From positions 372,001 to 436,000 of the forward strand of contig NZ_BMUG01000007.1 of NCBI RefSeq assembly GCF_014650075.1: a stretch of 64,000 nt of DNA, in the 5' to 3' direction. Numbering within the stretch: position 1 is the first letter of the stretch; every line of letters starts with the position of its first letter. Of the stretch, positions 24,473 through 33,181 are shown in pieces. The translations under genes and the position numbers were made by a program. Under the pieces are notes generated by a model. That model ran no database searches and was not told where the DNA came from. It saw nothing but the letters and a program-made list of their open reading frames with translations. This DNA is from Streptomyces microflavus. GTDB taxonomy: Bacteria > Actinomycetota > Actinomycetes > Streptomycetales > Streptomycetaceae.

Positions 24473-24541
24473 CGGGGCGGGGGCCGCAGCTCCGGGAGCT
24501 GGGACCCCCTCACGCGGACGTGCCCGCCGGGGCGGATGCCG

Positions 24542-25012
24542 CTAGCCGGTCGTGCGAGCCGTCGGCCGGCCGTGCGGCGTGTGCTGCGTGGTCAGCGGCT
24601 GTGTCGCGGCTGGCCCCGGCACGCACCCGGCCGCGACACAGCCGCTGACCACCACGGCCACCCCCGCGATCACGGTGTCCGGCCCCAGGGAGCCGGTGGC
24701 GGCCGAGTGCAGGAAGGCCGCGGCGATCCCCAGTTCCAGCAGCCCCAGCAGGACCAGCAGGACCGATCGCACCGGGCGCGGCACCGCCGCGCTCGCCCGG
24801 GACGACGCCAGCATCAGCGCGCCGCCCGCCATGACGGCCGCCACCGCCACCATGACGGCCCCGTAGCCCAGCAGCGCGTTCCGCGCGGACCCCGTGGCGT
24901 CCGGCTCCGGGTTCCCGGGGGACAGGAAGGTGAAGGCGAGCTCCATCAGCGCCAGGTAGAGCAGCTGGGCGACGACGAGGGCCGGGGCGATCCGGCGGTG
25001 GAGGAGAGGCAT
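24542..25012 (-). CDS. Small membrane protein of ABC exporter operon
   Basis: The 156-residue product has four predicted membrane helices (about residues 8-30, 45-72, 80-104 and 110-132) and a polar tail. Its ATG overlaps the stop codon of the ABC permease gene (TCA on the plus strand at 25012), so it is the third gene of a tightly coupled operon. I recognise no domain. The last 25 codons contain one arm and part of a 23-bp inverted repeat, so the terminator hairpin and the coding region overlap. Confidence 0.7.
   Translation of the reverse strand: MPLLHRRIAPALVVAQLLYLALMELAFTFLSPGNPEPDATGSARNALLGYGAVMVAVAAVMAGGALMLASSRASAAVPRPVRSVLLVLLGLLELGIAAAFLHSAATGSLGPDTVIAGVAVVVSGCVAAGCVPGPAATQPLTTQHTPHGRPTARTTG
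24588..24652. terminator. 23-bp perfect inverted repeat, bidirectional terminator candidate
   Basis: The arms 24588-24610 and 24630-24652 are exact reverse complements over 23 bases (core GTCAGCGGCTGTGTCGCGGC), with a 19-base loop. The repeat lies inside the 3' end of the minus-strand membrane-protein gene and 116 bases beyond the hydrolase stop on the plus strand. It could stop transcription from both sides. Confidence 0.65.
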
Positions 25013-26652
25013 CACCCCTTGCTCACCGCCGTCAGGATCTCCGGCAGCCGGTTCGCCGTGCGCGGGGCCGCGATGCGCAGGCCCGCCCACCCGATGAACG
25101 TCCCGTACGCCACCCCCACCGGGATCACGACCCACAGCGCCTCCTGCCGGTCCGTCAGGTGCAGCCAGACCGTCAGCACGATCACGGGGGCCGCCAGGAG
25201 CAGCGCGGCCAGCATGCCGAGGAGGATGGAGATCCACGCCAGCCCGCCCTGTCCCGGCGCCGCGTTCTTGAACGCCCCGTCCTGCGGGATCGAGTACGGG
25301 AACAGTGCCGAGGCGACGGCCCCCGTCGCCATCATCGCGCCCAGCAATGCGAAGGAGAGGCCCAGCGCGCCCGGCAGGGACTGCCACCGGCCCAGCACCG
25401 CCGCCGTCACGGCGCAGACCAGCAGCGTGTACGGCAGGGTGATCAGCAGCAGCGCACAGGCCCGCGCCCGCAGTTCGACGTACGCGTCGCGGGTCGAGGA
25501 GATCGTCAGAGCCACCATCCAGAAGGCGGAGGTGTCCTGGCCGAACTGGTTGTACATCAGCATGCCGAGCATCCCGGCGGCGAAGCACGCCAGGTAGACC
25601 GAGCCGGTGCCCTGGACCGCGTTGATCAGGGGCACGATCGCCCCGAGCGCCAGCGACGTCACCCAGGCCGCCTTGGTCTTCGGGTCCCGTGCCACGTACC
25701 GCAGGCTGCGCTGCACGACCGTCCCCGTACGGCCTTCCGGCAGCAGGCCGGAGAGACCGCCCGTGCGGCCGGACTCCTTGCGGTCCGGTGCCGCGGCGGC
25801 CAGCGTGGAGCCGTCCGGGGTGGTCATCAGCTTCACCAGCCCCCGCTGCCACAGCCACACCAGCGCCGCCAGGGCCGCCCCCGTGATCAGCAGCTGGGCG
25901 ACCGCCACCCCGTACGAACCGTCCGAAGCGGCGTCCACCGACGCTATGGCGGAGGCGCCGGGCAGCCAGCGGGCCACGTTCCCGGCCGGTTCCAGCGAGG
26001 AGAGCCCGCCGGCCTCGCCGAGCCGCTGGGCGCCGAAGTTGACGAACTGGATGCCCACCGCGATCACCAGCCCGCTGAGCACCGCGAGGTCACGGCCCTT
26101 GCGGGAGTTGAGCAGCCGTACGTTGGCGGTGGCGACGGCCCGCGACAGCGCCACGCAGAGCAGCATCGTCAGCGGCACCGCGAGCACCGCGAACACGATC
26201 CCCGCGAACCCGTGCGCCAGCGCGAGGACCGAGCCGACCACCAGGCAGAGGGTGAACAGCGGCCCGATGCCGACCATCGAGGAGACCAGCAGCGCCCGGA
26301 CCAGCGGCTCGGGCCGCAGCGGCAGCATCACCAGACGGGTCGGGTCGAGGGTGTCGTCGCCGCTGGGGAAGAAGAGCGGCAGCACCGCCCAGCCGAGCGC
26401 CACGACGGCCGTCAGCAGCACCACGACCGTGCCGGCCTGCGCGTTGCCGCGCAGCAGGACAAGACCGAGGACCTGGCCCGCCGCGAGCAGCAGCGTGAGG
26501 ACGAGGGAGACGATGAACGCGGTCCTGCGCCCGGTGGACTGCCGCAGCCCGTTGCGCAGGAGCGTCAGCTTGAGCCGTACGAAGATGGGGGTCAGGCCCG
26601 TCGTCGGCGCGGCCGGGGCGGCGGCGGTGACGGGGGCGTCCAGCACGCTCAT
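25012..26652 (-). CDS. ABC transporter permease, ABC-2-like
   Basis: The 546-residue protein has about 11-12 hydrophobic segments arranged in two halves, with a cytoplasmic basic stretch near the middle (LTTPDGSTLAAAAPDRKESGR). No periplasmic binding protein gene is present, so export is more likely than import. It overlaps the ATPase gene by four bases. The two genes plus the small membrane protein probably form one transporter. The substrate is unknown. Confidence 0.85.
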   Translation of the reverse strand: MSVLDAPVTAAAPAAPTTGLTPIFVRLKLTLLRNGLRQSTGRRTAFIVSLVLTLLLAAGQVLGLVLLRGNAQAGTVVVLLTAVVALGWAVLPLFFPSGDDTLDPTRLVMLPLRPEPLVRALLVSSMVGIGPLFTLCLVVGSVLALAHGFAGIVFAVLAVPLTMLLCVALSRAVATANVRLLNSRKGRDLAVLSGLVIAVGIQFVNFGAQRLGEAGGLSSLEPAGNVARWLPGASAIASVDAASDGSYGVAVAQLLITGAALAALVWLWQRGLVKLMTTPDGSTLAAAAPDRKESGRTGGLSGLLPEGRTGTVVQRSLRYVARDPKTKAAWVTSLALGAIVPLINAVQGTGSVYLACFAAGMLGMLMYNQFGQDTSAFWMVALTISSTRDAYVELRARACALLLITLPYTLLVCAVTAAVLGRWQSLPGALGLSFALLGAMMATGAVASALFPYSIPQDGAFKNAAPGQGGLAWISILLGMLAALLLAAPVIVLTVWLHLTDRQEALWVVIPVGVAYGTFIGWAGLRIAAPRTANRLPEILTAVSKG

Positions 26653-27515
26653 CGGGCGCCGCCCAGCCAGTCGAGGGAGTCGCCGGTGGTGTCCCGGCCG
26701 CCCGCGCCGACCAGTTCGAGGAAAGCGTTCTGCAGCGAGGGGGCGTCGCCGCGCACCTCGGCCAGGGTGCCCTGCGCCTTGATCCGGCCCGCCGCCATCA
26801 CGGCCACCCAGTCGCAGAGCGACTCGACGAGCTCCATCACATGGCTGGAGAAGACCACGGTCGCCCCGGACCGGGTGTAGCGCTCCAGGACGCCCCGGAT
26901 GGTCTGGGCCGAGACTGGGTCCACACCCTCGAACGGCTCGTCCAGGAAGAGCACTTCGGGGTTGTGGAGCAGGGCGGCGGCGAGCCCGATCTTCTTCCGC
27001 ATCCCGGTCGAGTAGTCGACCACCAGCTTGTGCTGCGAACCGGCGAGATCCAGGACGTCCAGGAGCTGGGCGGCCCGCTTGTCGACCTCGTCACCCGGCA
27101 GCCCGCGCAACCGCCCGTTGTACGCGAGCAGTTCACGCCCCGACAGCCGCTCGAAGAGCCGCAGCCCCTCGGGCAGCACCCCGATCCGCGACTTCACCGC
27201 GACCGGGTCCGTCCACACGTCGTGCCCCGCGACCTCGATCTTCCCCATGTCGGGCCGCAGCAGCCCGGTGACCATGGAGAGCGTCGTCGTCTTGCCCGCC
27301 CCGTTGGGCCCCACGAGCCCGATGAACTTGCCTGCGGGCAGCTCCAGATCGATCCCCGAGACGGCGACCTGTTCCCCGAACCGCTTCCACAGCCCCTGTA
27401 CGCGCACAGCGGGGGGCGCGGTCCGCGCACCGCCCGCTGTCGCGTCTGTTTCCGTATGCGTGTCGTGCGCGGCGACCGCGTCCGTCACGTCACGTGCATC
27501 TGCCCGGTCCGGCAT
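26649..27515 (-). CDS. ABC transporter ATPase, drug/lipid exporter type
   Basis: The ATG at 27515 has AAAGG seven bases upstream; the product has 288 residues. Motifs are Walker A GPNGAGKTTT, signature YSTGMRKKI (an STGM variant of LSGGQ, common in this exporter class), Walker B LFLDEPFEGVDP and the H-loop in SSHVMELVE. The N-terminal 35 residues are low-complexity Ala/Asp/Thr. A nested palindrome lies upstream of its start. Confidence 0.92.
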   Translation of the reverse strand: MPDRADARDVTDAVAAHDTHTETDATAGGARTAPPAVRVQGLWKRFGEQVAVSGIDLELPAGKFIGLVGPNGAGKTTTLSMVTGLLRPDMGKIEVAGHDVWTDPVAVKSRIGVLPEGLRLFERLSGRELLAYNGRLRGLPGDEVDKRAAQLLDVLDLAGSQHKLVVDYSTGMRKKIGLAAALLHNPEVLFLDEPFEGVDPVSAQTIRGVLERYTRSGATVVFSSHVMELVESLCDWVAVMAAGRIKAQGTLAEVRGDAPSLQNAFLELVGAGGRDTTGDSLDWLGGAR

Positions 27516-27522
27516 GGCACAG

Positions 27523-27564
27523 CCTTTCGATATCCCCACTTGGTGGGGACCACCCTACGAAAGG
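27523..27564. promoter_or_regulatory. Nested palindrome upstream of ABC exporter genes
   Basis: The outer arms CCTTTCG (27523-27529) and CGAAAGG (27558-27564) enclose a perfect inner palindrome TCCCCAC-TTG-GTGGGGA (27533-27549). It lies eight bases upstream of the ATPase start codon and just after the stop of the gene before it. It could be an operator for the exporter operon or a terminator for the upstream gene. Confidence 0.5.
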
Positions 27565-27576
27565 CCCTTCCCGGCG

Positions 27577-28242
27577 CTACGAGACGCGTGCGCGGGCGTC
27601 CGCCGCCTCGCGTGCGCAGGCGTACGCCAGCGGGCTGATCAGCTCGTCCACATCGGGCAGCCACCGGTTGGCGTGGGTGGGCTTGCGGGCCCACTGCACG
27701 GCTCCGCGGCCGCCGACCCGGGTGGGCGGGGCGGCGAGGTAGTGGCCCTCGCCGCGGCCCACGAGGTCGATCGCCTCGGCGTTCCAGCCGAGCGTGCGCA
27801 CCAGTTCGGAGGCCTTGGCGGCGGCGCCCGGCAGGACGAAGAAGAGCATCCGGCGGTCGGGGGTGCAGGTGACCGGGCCGAGCGTGAGGTCCATCCGCTC
27901 CATCCGGGCCAGCGCCAGGAAACCGGCGGACTCCGGGACGTCCAGCGCGTCGAAGGTGCGGCCGGTCGGCAGGAGCACCGAGGCGCGCGGCTGCTTGGAC
28001 CACATGCGCCGGGCCGCCGCCCCGCTGCCGGTCGCCTGGCCCGCCCAGTCCGGCCGGTCCGCGTGGGCGCCGGGCAGCGGGCAGGCCGCCTCGCCGCAGG
28101 AGCAGAGCTCCCTGCCCTCCACCGCCTCCAGCCAGGTACCGGGGAACACGTCCCAGTGGCGCTCTTCCGCGTACCGCACCGCGGCGTCGAGCAGCTGCTC
28201 GCCCCGCTGCTGAGGGACCTGTGCGGCTTCCGTGACTCCCAT
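27577..28242 (-). CDS. Primase/polymerase-like protein (prim-pol N-terminal domain)
   Basis: The ATG at 28242 follows GGAAG. The 221-residue protein matches the short Streptomyces proteins annotated as bifunctional DNA primase/polymerase: RYAEERHWDVFPGTWLEA at the N-terminus, a Cys-rich loop CSCGEAACPLPGAH, and the C-terminal YLAAPPTRVGGRGAVQWARKP. I see no clear catalytic acidic pair of an active prim-pol, so polymerase activity is doubtful. It is divergent from the NsdA-like regulator. Confidence 0.7.
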   Translation of the reverse strand: MGVTEAAQVPQQRGEQLLDAAVRYAEERHWDVFPGTWLEAVEGRELCSCGEAACPLPGAHADRPDWAGQATGSGAAARRMWSKQPRASVLLPTGRTFDALDVPESAGFLALARMERMDLTLGPVTCTPDRRMLFFVLPGAAAKASELVRTLGWNAEAIDLVGRGEGHYLAAPPTRVGGRGAVQWARKPTHANRWLPDVDELISPLAYACAREAADARARVS

Positions 28243-28544
28243 GGGCTCTTCCACGTCCAGCACAACTCCCGGCACCACCGGGGGTTACGGGCGCGCGCGA
28301 CCCGGTCACGGTGCATCGATCCTGCACGCGGGGCGCATCGGAGCATGGGCGGGGGCGCGCGTGAGGCGGTGCACCGACGGGCGGGTAGCACCTTGCGGGG
28401 CCGGGCAACTCGCCGTGCCCGTACCGAATGCCGATGGAATATGCGCATTTCTTGTGTATGTGACGGGCAGTGATCCCTTCCACCGATCACCGCGTATCAG
28501 CGTATCTGTGGATCCAGGTATTTCAGACTGTTCCAGGGGGAAAT
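28243..28544. promoter_or_regulatory. Divergent promoter region
   Basis: These 302 bases separate the primase-like gene (minus) from the NsdA-like gene (plus). The right half is unusually AT-rich for the window (28434-28470 and 28500-28545). It contains the palindrome ATGCGCAT and two related half-sites GTATCAGC/GTATCTGT, and probably holds both promoters. No gene is seen. Confidence 0.5.
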
Positions 28545-29927
28545 ATGGCAGCAAGGCCTCTCGTAGCCCGCCAGCCCAACGAACGGCTCCAGACGCTCAT
28601 CCAGGAAGCCGCCTGTTCCAACGCGGGCCTCGCGCGCCGCGTCAACATGGTCGGGGCCGAGCGCGGCCTCGATCTGCGTTACGACAAGACGTCCGTGGCC
28701 CGCTGGCTGCGCGGACAACAGCCCCGGGGCCGCGCCCCGGGCATCATCGCCGAGGCGCTCGGCCGCAAGCTGGGCCGTACGGTCACGATCGACGAGATCG
28801 GCATGGCCAACGGCAAGAACCTGGCCTCCGGCGTGGGCCTGCAGTACGCGCCGACCGTCGCCGGGGCCGTCGAGCAGGTCTGCGAGCTGTGGCGCAGCGA
28901 CGTCGGCCGCCGCGATCTGCTCACCGGGTCCGCCGTCGCCGCCTCCGCGCTGGTCGAACCCAGCCGCGACTGGCTGATCTCCGGCAGGGACCCCCAGGTC
29001 GAACGGGTGGCCGGGGCCCGGGTCGGGATGGCGGACGTGGCGGCGGTGCAGGCGATGACCACCGCCCTCACCGACCTCGACCACCGCTTCGGCAGCGGCC
29101 ACGTCCGCCCGGTGCTCGTGCACTACCTCAACAGCGTGGTCTCCGGCCTGCTTTCGGGGGCGTACCGCGAACAGGTCGGCCGCGAGCTGTTCGCCGCGGT
29201 CGCCCGCCTCACCGAACTCGGCGGGTACATGGCCGTCGACACCGGTCAGCCCGGCCTCGCCCAGCGCTACTACATCCAGGCCCTGCGGCTCGCCCAGGCC
29301 GCCGGGGACCGGGCGTACGGCGGCTATGTGCTGGCCGCCTCGATGAGCCACCTCGCCGCCCAGCTCGGCAACCCGCGCGAGATCGCCCAACTCGCCCGCG
29401 CCGCCCAGGAAGGGGCCCGCGGCCAGGTCACCCCCCGCGCCCAGGCGATGTTCTACGCGGCGGAGGCCCGGGGCCACGCGCTGCTCGGGGACGCCCGGAC
29501 CTGCCAGGTGGTGATGGGGCGGGCGGTCGCAGCCCTGGAGCAGGCCGATCCGGAGACGGGCGACGACCCGGACTGGATCGCCCACTTCGACCACGGCTAC
29601 CTCGCGGACGAGCTGGCCCACTGCCACCGCGACCTCAACCAGGCGGCGGACGCCGCGCGCCGGGCCAAGGAGGCGCTGGCCGCGCTGCCGGAGACCCGGG
29701 CCAGGCGCCGGGGCATCGGGCTCGTGCTGCTCGCCTCGGCCCAGGTGCAGCAGCGCGAGGTGGAGCGCGCCTGCCACACGGGGACGCGGGCGATGGAGCT
29801 GCTCGGGACGGTGCGCTCCAGCCGGGGCGCCGAGTACCTCGACGACCTGCACCAGCGCCTCGCGCCGTACGGGCAGGAGCCGGCGGTCCGCGAGTTCGGC
29901 GAGCGGCTGGAGCTCCAGGCGGCGTGA
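28545..29927 (+). CDS. NsdA-like TPR regulator
   Basis: AGGGGG precedes the ATG at 28545; the product has 460 residues. The N-terminus has a helix-turn-helix-like region (DKTSVARWLRGQQPRGRAPG) followed by EALGRKLGRTVTIDEIGMAN. The C-terminal two thirds are helical repeats of TPR type (GQPGLAQRYYIQALRLAQAAGD, AHCHRDLNQAADAARRAKEALA). From memory this resembles NsdA, a negative regulator of differentiation and antibiotic production in Streptomyces, and its paralogs; I cannot tell ortholog from paralog. It probably acts by protein contact as much as by DNA binding. Confidence 0.7.
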   Translation: MAARPLVARQPNERLQTLIQEAACSNAGLARRVNMVGAERGLDLRYDKTSVARWLRGQQPRGRAPGIIAEALGRKLGRTVTIDEIGMANGKNLASGVGLQYAPTVAGAVEQVCELWRSDVGRRDLLTGSAVAASALVEPSRDWLISGRDPQVERVAGARVGMADVAAVQAMTTALTDLDHRFGSGHVRPVLVHYLNSVVSGLLSGAYREQVGRELFAAVARLTELGGYMAVDTGQPGLAQRYYIQALRLAQAAGDRAYGGYVLAASMSHLAAQLGNPREIAQLARAAQEGARGQVTPRAQAMFYAAEARGHALLGDARTCQVVMGRAVAALEQADPETGDDPDWIAHFDHGYLADELAHCHRDLNQAADAARRAKEALAALPETRARRRGIGLVLLASAQVQQREVERACHTGTRAMELLGTVRSSRGAEYLDDLHQRLAPYGQEPAVREFGERLELQAA

Positions 29928-29947
29928 AGGCCCGCGCGGAGGGACTG

Positions 29948-29967
29948 CCCCGGGAGTCGTCCCGGGG
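29948..29967 (+). terminator. Hairpin after the NsdA-like gene
   Basis: CCCCGGGA-GTCG-TCCCGGGG is a perfect 8-bp stem with a 4-base loop, 20 bases after the stop codon. Confidence 0.6.
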
Positions 29968-30148
29968 GCTGTTCCAGGGGCCGTCCGGAGGGGCTCCGTC
30001 GCGGGGCGGCCCATAACAGCGTCCTTCGGGTGCTGGGTGTTACCCGGCCTGTGAAGGGGTGGTGAGGGGGACCACGCGCTTGGCGGAGGCGGGCGGCCAC
30101 CCGATAGCGTGAGCCGACGATTCCGTTGGTTCACACGTAGGAGTCCCG

Positions 30149-31723
30149 GTGACGCAGAGCGGACAGGGCGGCGAGCAGCAGCTCCCCGCTGGACGACCCG
30201 CGCACGAAGGTGTCGTGCTGCCCTCCGACGGCGGTGCCCCCTGGATCCCGGGGGCGCCCACCGGCGGCCAGGACGACCAGGGCCGGGCCGTGCCCGCGGG
30301 CGGGCAGGCGTGGGGCCAGCCCTGGGGGCCGCAGTCCGACGCCCCGCCGCAGCCGGGCGCCCAGGCGTCGGGGGCGTACGGGTACCCGCAGCACGCCCAG
30401 CCGCCGCACGCCCAGCCGTTGCCGCCCGCTCAGGGGCAGGGGCAGGATCAGCAGTACGGCCAGGGGCAGGGGCAGCAGACGTACGGGCAGGGGGGCACGG
30501 GCGGGTACCAGCAGCCGCAGCAACCGCAGTACTCCGATCCGTACCAGCAGAATCAGCAGCACCAGCAGTACCCCCCGCAGCAGCAGGCCCAGCAGTACCA
30601 GCCCCAGCAGCCGCAGCCCTACGCGCAGCCCCTGCCGCCCGAATCCGGACCCGGGACGGGCACCGGCGCTCCGGGCGGGGACGCCGACGCCACGCAGTAC
30701 ATCGCGCCGGTCCCGGGCGGGGCCGGCCCCGGCGGTCTGCCGCCGCAGCCGGGCGGGGACGCGGACGCCACGCAGTACATACCCCCGGTGCCCGGCGGAG
30801 CCCCGTACGGGATCAGGCCGGGTGCGCCGGAGGACCGGCAGCCGCCCGCCGAGTTCGACAACCTGTTCCGCGCGGAGGGGCCCGCGGACGCCACGACCCA
30901 GATGCCGCAGCAGCAGTACAACCAGCAGCAGCCGCCCCAGCAGGGCTACCCGGGCCAGGCCCAGCAGCCCTACCCCGGCGGTCAGTTGCCGCCCCAGGCG
31001 CCCCAGGGCTACCAGTCGGGGCTCCAGGGCCTCCGCGGCGGCGACGGGGCCGCCGAGCCGCCCCTGCACGACGGTGGCGGCGACGCCCCGCGCAGACGCT
31101 CGGCCCACATCCCGCTCATCGCCGCGGTCGTCGTCGGCTGCGCGGTCGTCGGGCTCGGCGCGGGCGCCCTGCTGAGCGGCGACGACCCGGGCAAGGACGA
31201 CAAACAGCCGGTCGCCTCGCAGAGTTCACCGGCCACCGACCCCACCACGGAGGCGGCGGCCGACCCCGCGAAGCCGCAGGCCGAGGCGTTGGACAAGCTG
31301 CTCGCCGACAGCAACAACAGCCGCGCCGCGGTGATCAGCGCGGTCGAGAAGATCAAGTCCTGCAAGGACCTGGACCAGGCCGACACCGACCTGAAGGGCG
31401 CCGCCCAGCAGCGCCGCGACCTGGTGACCCGGCTGGAGGGCCTCACCCTGGACAAGCTGCCGCAGCACGCGGCGCTGAACTCCTCCCTGACGCGGGCGTG
31501 GAAGGCCTCCGCCGCGGCCGACGAGCACTACGCCACGTGGGCCCGGCAGGCGAAGAAGAACAAGAACGTCTGCAAGGGCGGACAGGCCCGGTCGACCAAC
31601 GAGACGGCCCGCGCCAACCAGCAGAGCGGTGTCGCGACCAAGGCCAAGCAGGAAGCCTCCGGGCTCTGGAACTCCATCGCCGAGAAGTACGGCCTGACCA
31701 AGCACACGCCCGTGGAGCTCTGA
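30149..31723 (+). CDS. Q/P-rich membrane protein with extracytoplasmic domain
   Basis: TAGGAG precedes the GTG at 30149. The 524-residue protein starts with about 300 residues of low-complexity Gln, Pro, Gly and Tyr, including GDADATQYIAPVPGG and GDADATQYIPPVPGG repeats and a later ADATTQMPQQQ. A single membrane helix (IPLIAAVVVGCAVVGLGAGALL, about residues 325-346) follows, then a helical extracytoplasmic domain with two Cys. The TQ motifs resemble phosphothreonine docking sites for FHA domains, suggesting Ser/Thr kinase control, but this is inference. The function is unknown. Confidence 0.75.
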   Translation: MTQSGQGGEQQLPAGRPAHEGVVLPSDGGAPWIPGAPTGGQDDQGRAVPAGGQAWGQPWGPQSDAPPQPGAQASGAYGYPQHAQPPHAQPLPPAQGQGQDQQYGQGQGQQTYGQGGTGGYQQPQQPQYSDPYQQNQQHQQYPPQQQAQQYQPQQPQPYAQPLPPESGPGTGTGAPGGDADATQYIAPVPGGAGPGGLPPQPGGDADATQYIPPVPGGAPYGIRPGAPEDRQPPAEFDNLFRAEGPADATTQMPQQQYNQQQPPQQGYPGQAQQPYPGGQLPPQAPQGYQSGLQGLRGGDGAAEPPLHDGGGDAPRRRSAHIPLIAAVVVGCAVVGLGAGALLSGDDPGKDDKQPVASQSSPATDPTTEAAADPAKPQAEALDKLLADSNNSRAAVISAVEKIKSCKDLDQADTDLKGAAQQRRDLVTRLEGLTLDKLPQHAALNSSLTRAWKASAAADEHYATWARQAKKNKNVCKGGQARSTNETARANQQSGVATKAKQEASGLWNSIAEKYGLTKHTPVEL

Positions 31724-31735
31724 GCCGCTCCTGAC

Positions 31736-31765
31736 CCCGCCCGCCCGCGAACACCGGGGCGGGCG
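31736..31765. terminator. Convergent terminator
   Basis: CCGCCCGCCC (31736-31745) pairs with GGGCGGGCGG (31756-31765) around a 10-base loop. It lies between the convergent Q/P-rich gene and the substrate-binding gene, and may serve both. Confidence 0.6.
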
Positions 31766-31777
31766 GCGAGGACGGGA

Positions 31778-33058
31778 TCAGCCGACCGTGCGCCGGGCGT
31801 CCGACAGGGCTTCCGCGACATCCACGAAGCCCTTCTTCTGGGCGATGAGACGCCCCTCGCGGACCACCTGGAACGTCACGTCCGCGTTGACGATCCGCGG
31901 GTAGGGCGAGGTGCCCAGCAGGTCCTTGAAGCGCCAGCGGAGCACCGGCGTCAGACCACCGGTGTCGACCTCGGTGCCCCGGTTGAGCGAGGACGTGACC
32001 TTGTTCGCGGTGACCGTGTCGTCGCCGATCGCCTCGACGACCGCCCGCAGCGCGGTGTACGCGATCCACGTCGTCTGCACACCCGTGTCGTCCGGGTCGA
32101 TGCGGTTGTCCCCGAAGGCGTACTTCCGGATCACCTCACGCATCCCGTTCCAGCGCGCGTCGCCCGCGTCCGGGTACCAACCGGTTATGTAGGCCCCCTC
32201 GAACGGGCTCTTGCGGCCGCCCGTGCGGTCGATGAGCGGCTGGCTGACGCTGCCGAGGACGGAGGAGATCCTGACCCGCTCGCCCTCCGGCTCCAGTCGG
32301 CGGAAGGAGTCGAAGAAGGTCTCCGTACCGGCGCCGAGCACGGCCGCGACACAACTGCCGCCCTTGCGCCGCTTCAGCGCCTTCGTGGCCTGCTCCTCGT
32401 AGGAGGTGGCGTTCTCCGGGGCCGTGATGTCGGTGGACTCGGGCCGCTGGGCGGCGAGCAGCCCGGTGTTGAGCAGCTGGGGCATCCGGGCGCCGCCGAG
32501 CGAGTCGGGCCGCACCAGCGCCACCCGTTCGCAGCCGCCCGCCAGCTGCCGGCCGTGGCCCGCCAGGAGCGCCGACTGGCCGCCGTTGACCGGGTACGAG
32601 AGGTAGCTGCGGAACTCCTCGTCGGAGGCGCCGTAGCCGCCGATGTACGGGATGCCGCCGGACTCCAGCACCGGGATGGAGCTCTGCCCGTGCCGGCTGT
32701 ACGAACCGACGACCGCGGCGACCTTCCGGTCGACGGCCTGCCGGGCGCACCGCTCGGCGCCCGCGGCGGTGTCGCGCTCGTCGCAGGTGATCACCCGGAG
32801 CTCGCGGCCGTCGATGCCGCCCTGCTCGTTGATCCAGCGGGCGTACGTCCGGGCCATCGCGGGGACGCCCGGCATGCTCAGTGCGTCGGCGTCGTCCACC
32901 TGGTCGGGCGCCCAGGTCATCACGGTGACGGGCTCCCCGGAGCCCCCCGGGCCTCCGGGGAGCACGCCGCAGCCGGACAGCAGCAGCGCCCCGGCCGCCG
33001 CCGTGCCGATGACGAACTGGAAGGGGCGGGGGAAGGCGGTGCGTCTCCGACCGGTCAT
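31778..33058 (-). CDS. Substrate-binding lipoprotein, type-1 periplasmic fold
   Basis: The ATG at 33058 gives 426 residues; an upstream TTG at 33109 lacks a Shine-Dalgarno. The signal peptide ends in lipobox LLLSGC. The mature part is a two-lobed type-1 binding fold as in LivJ-like proteins: MARTYARWINEQGGIDGRELRVITCDERD, VAAVVGSYSRHGQSSIPVLESGGIPYIGG and later EGAYITGWYPDAGD. Such proteins deliver branched-chain amino acids or amides to ABC importers, or act as sensors. No permease or ATPase gene is adjacent, so it may be a solitary receptor. Confidence 0.85.
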   Translation of the reverse strand: MTGRRRTAFPRPFQFVIGTAAAGALLLSGCGVLPGGPGGSGEPVTVMTWAPDQVDDADALSMPGVPAMARTYARWINEQGGIDGRELRVITCDERDTAAGAERCARQAVDRKVAAVVGSYSRHGQSSIPVLESGGIPYIGGYGASDEEFRSYLSYPVNGGQSALLAGHGRQLAGGCERVALVRPDSLGGARMPQLLNTGLLAAQRPESTDITAPENATSYEEQATKALKRRKGGSCVAAVLGAGTETFFDSFRRLEPEGERVRISSVLGSVSQPLIDRTGGRKSPFEGAYITGWYPDAGDARWNGMREVIRKYAFGDNRIDPDDTGVQTTWIAYTALRAVVEAIGDDTVTANKVTSSLNRGTEVDTGGLTPVLRWRFKDLLGTSPYPRIVNADVTFQVVREGRLIAQKKGFVDVAEALSDARRTVG

Positions 33059-33181
33059 GGGCAGCAACGCTTCCGCCCCAGGGGTAACGCCACGGTGTGA
33101 CGTGTTCAACGCTCGGTGACATCAAGGTGAATTACGGGGGCATGCGCGGGCCCGCCGGGAAGGAACGTACGATCGAGCACC

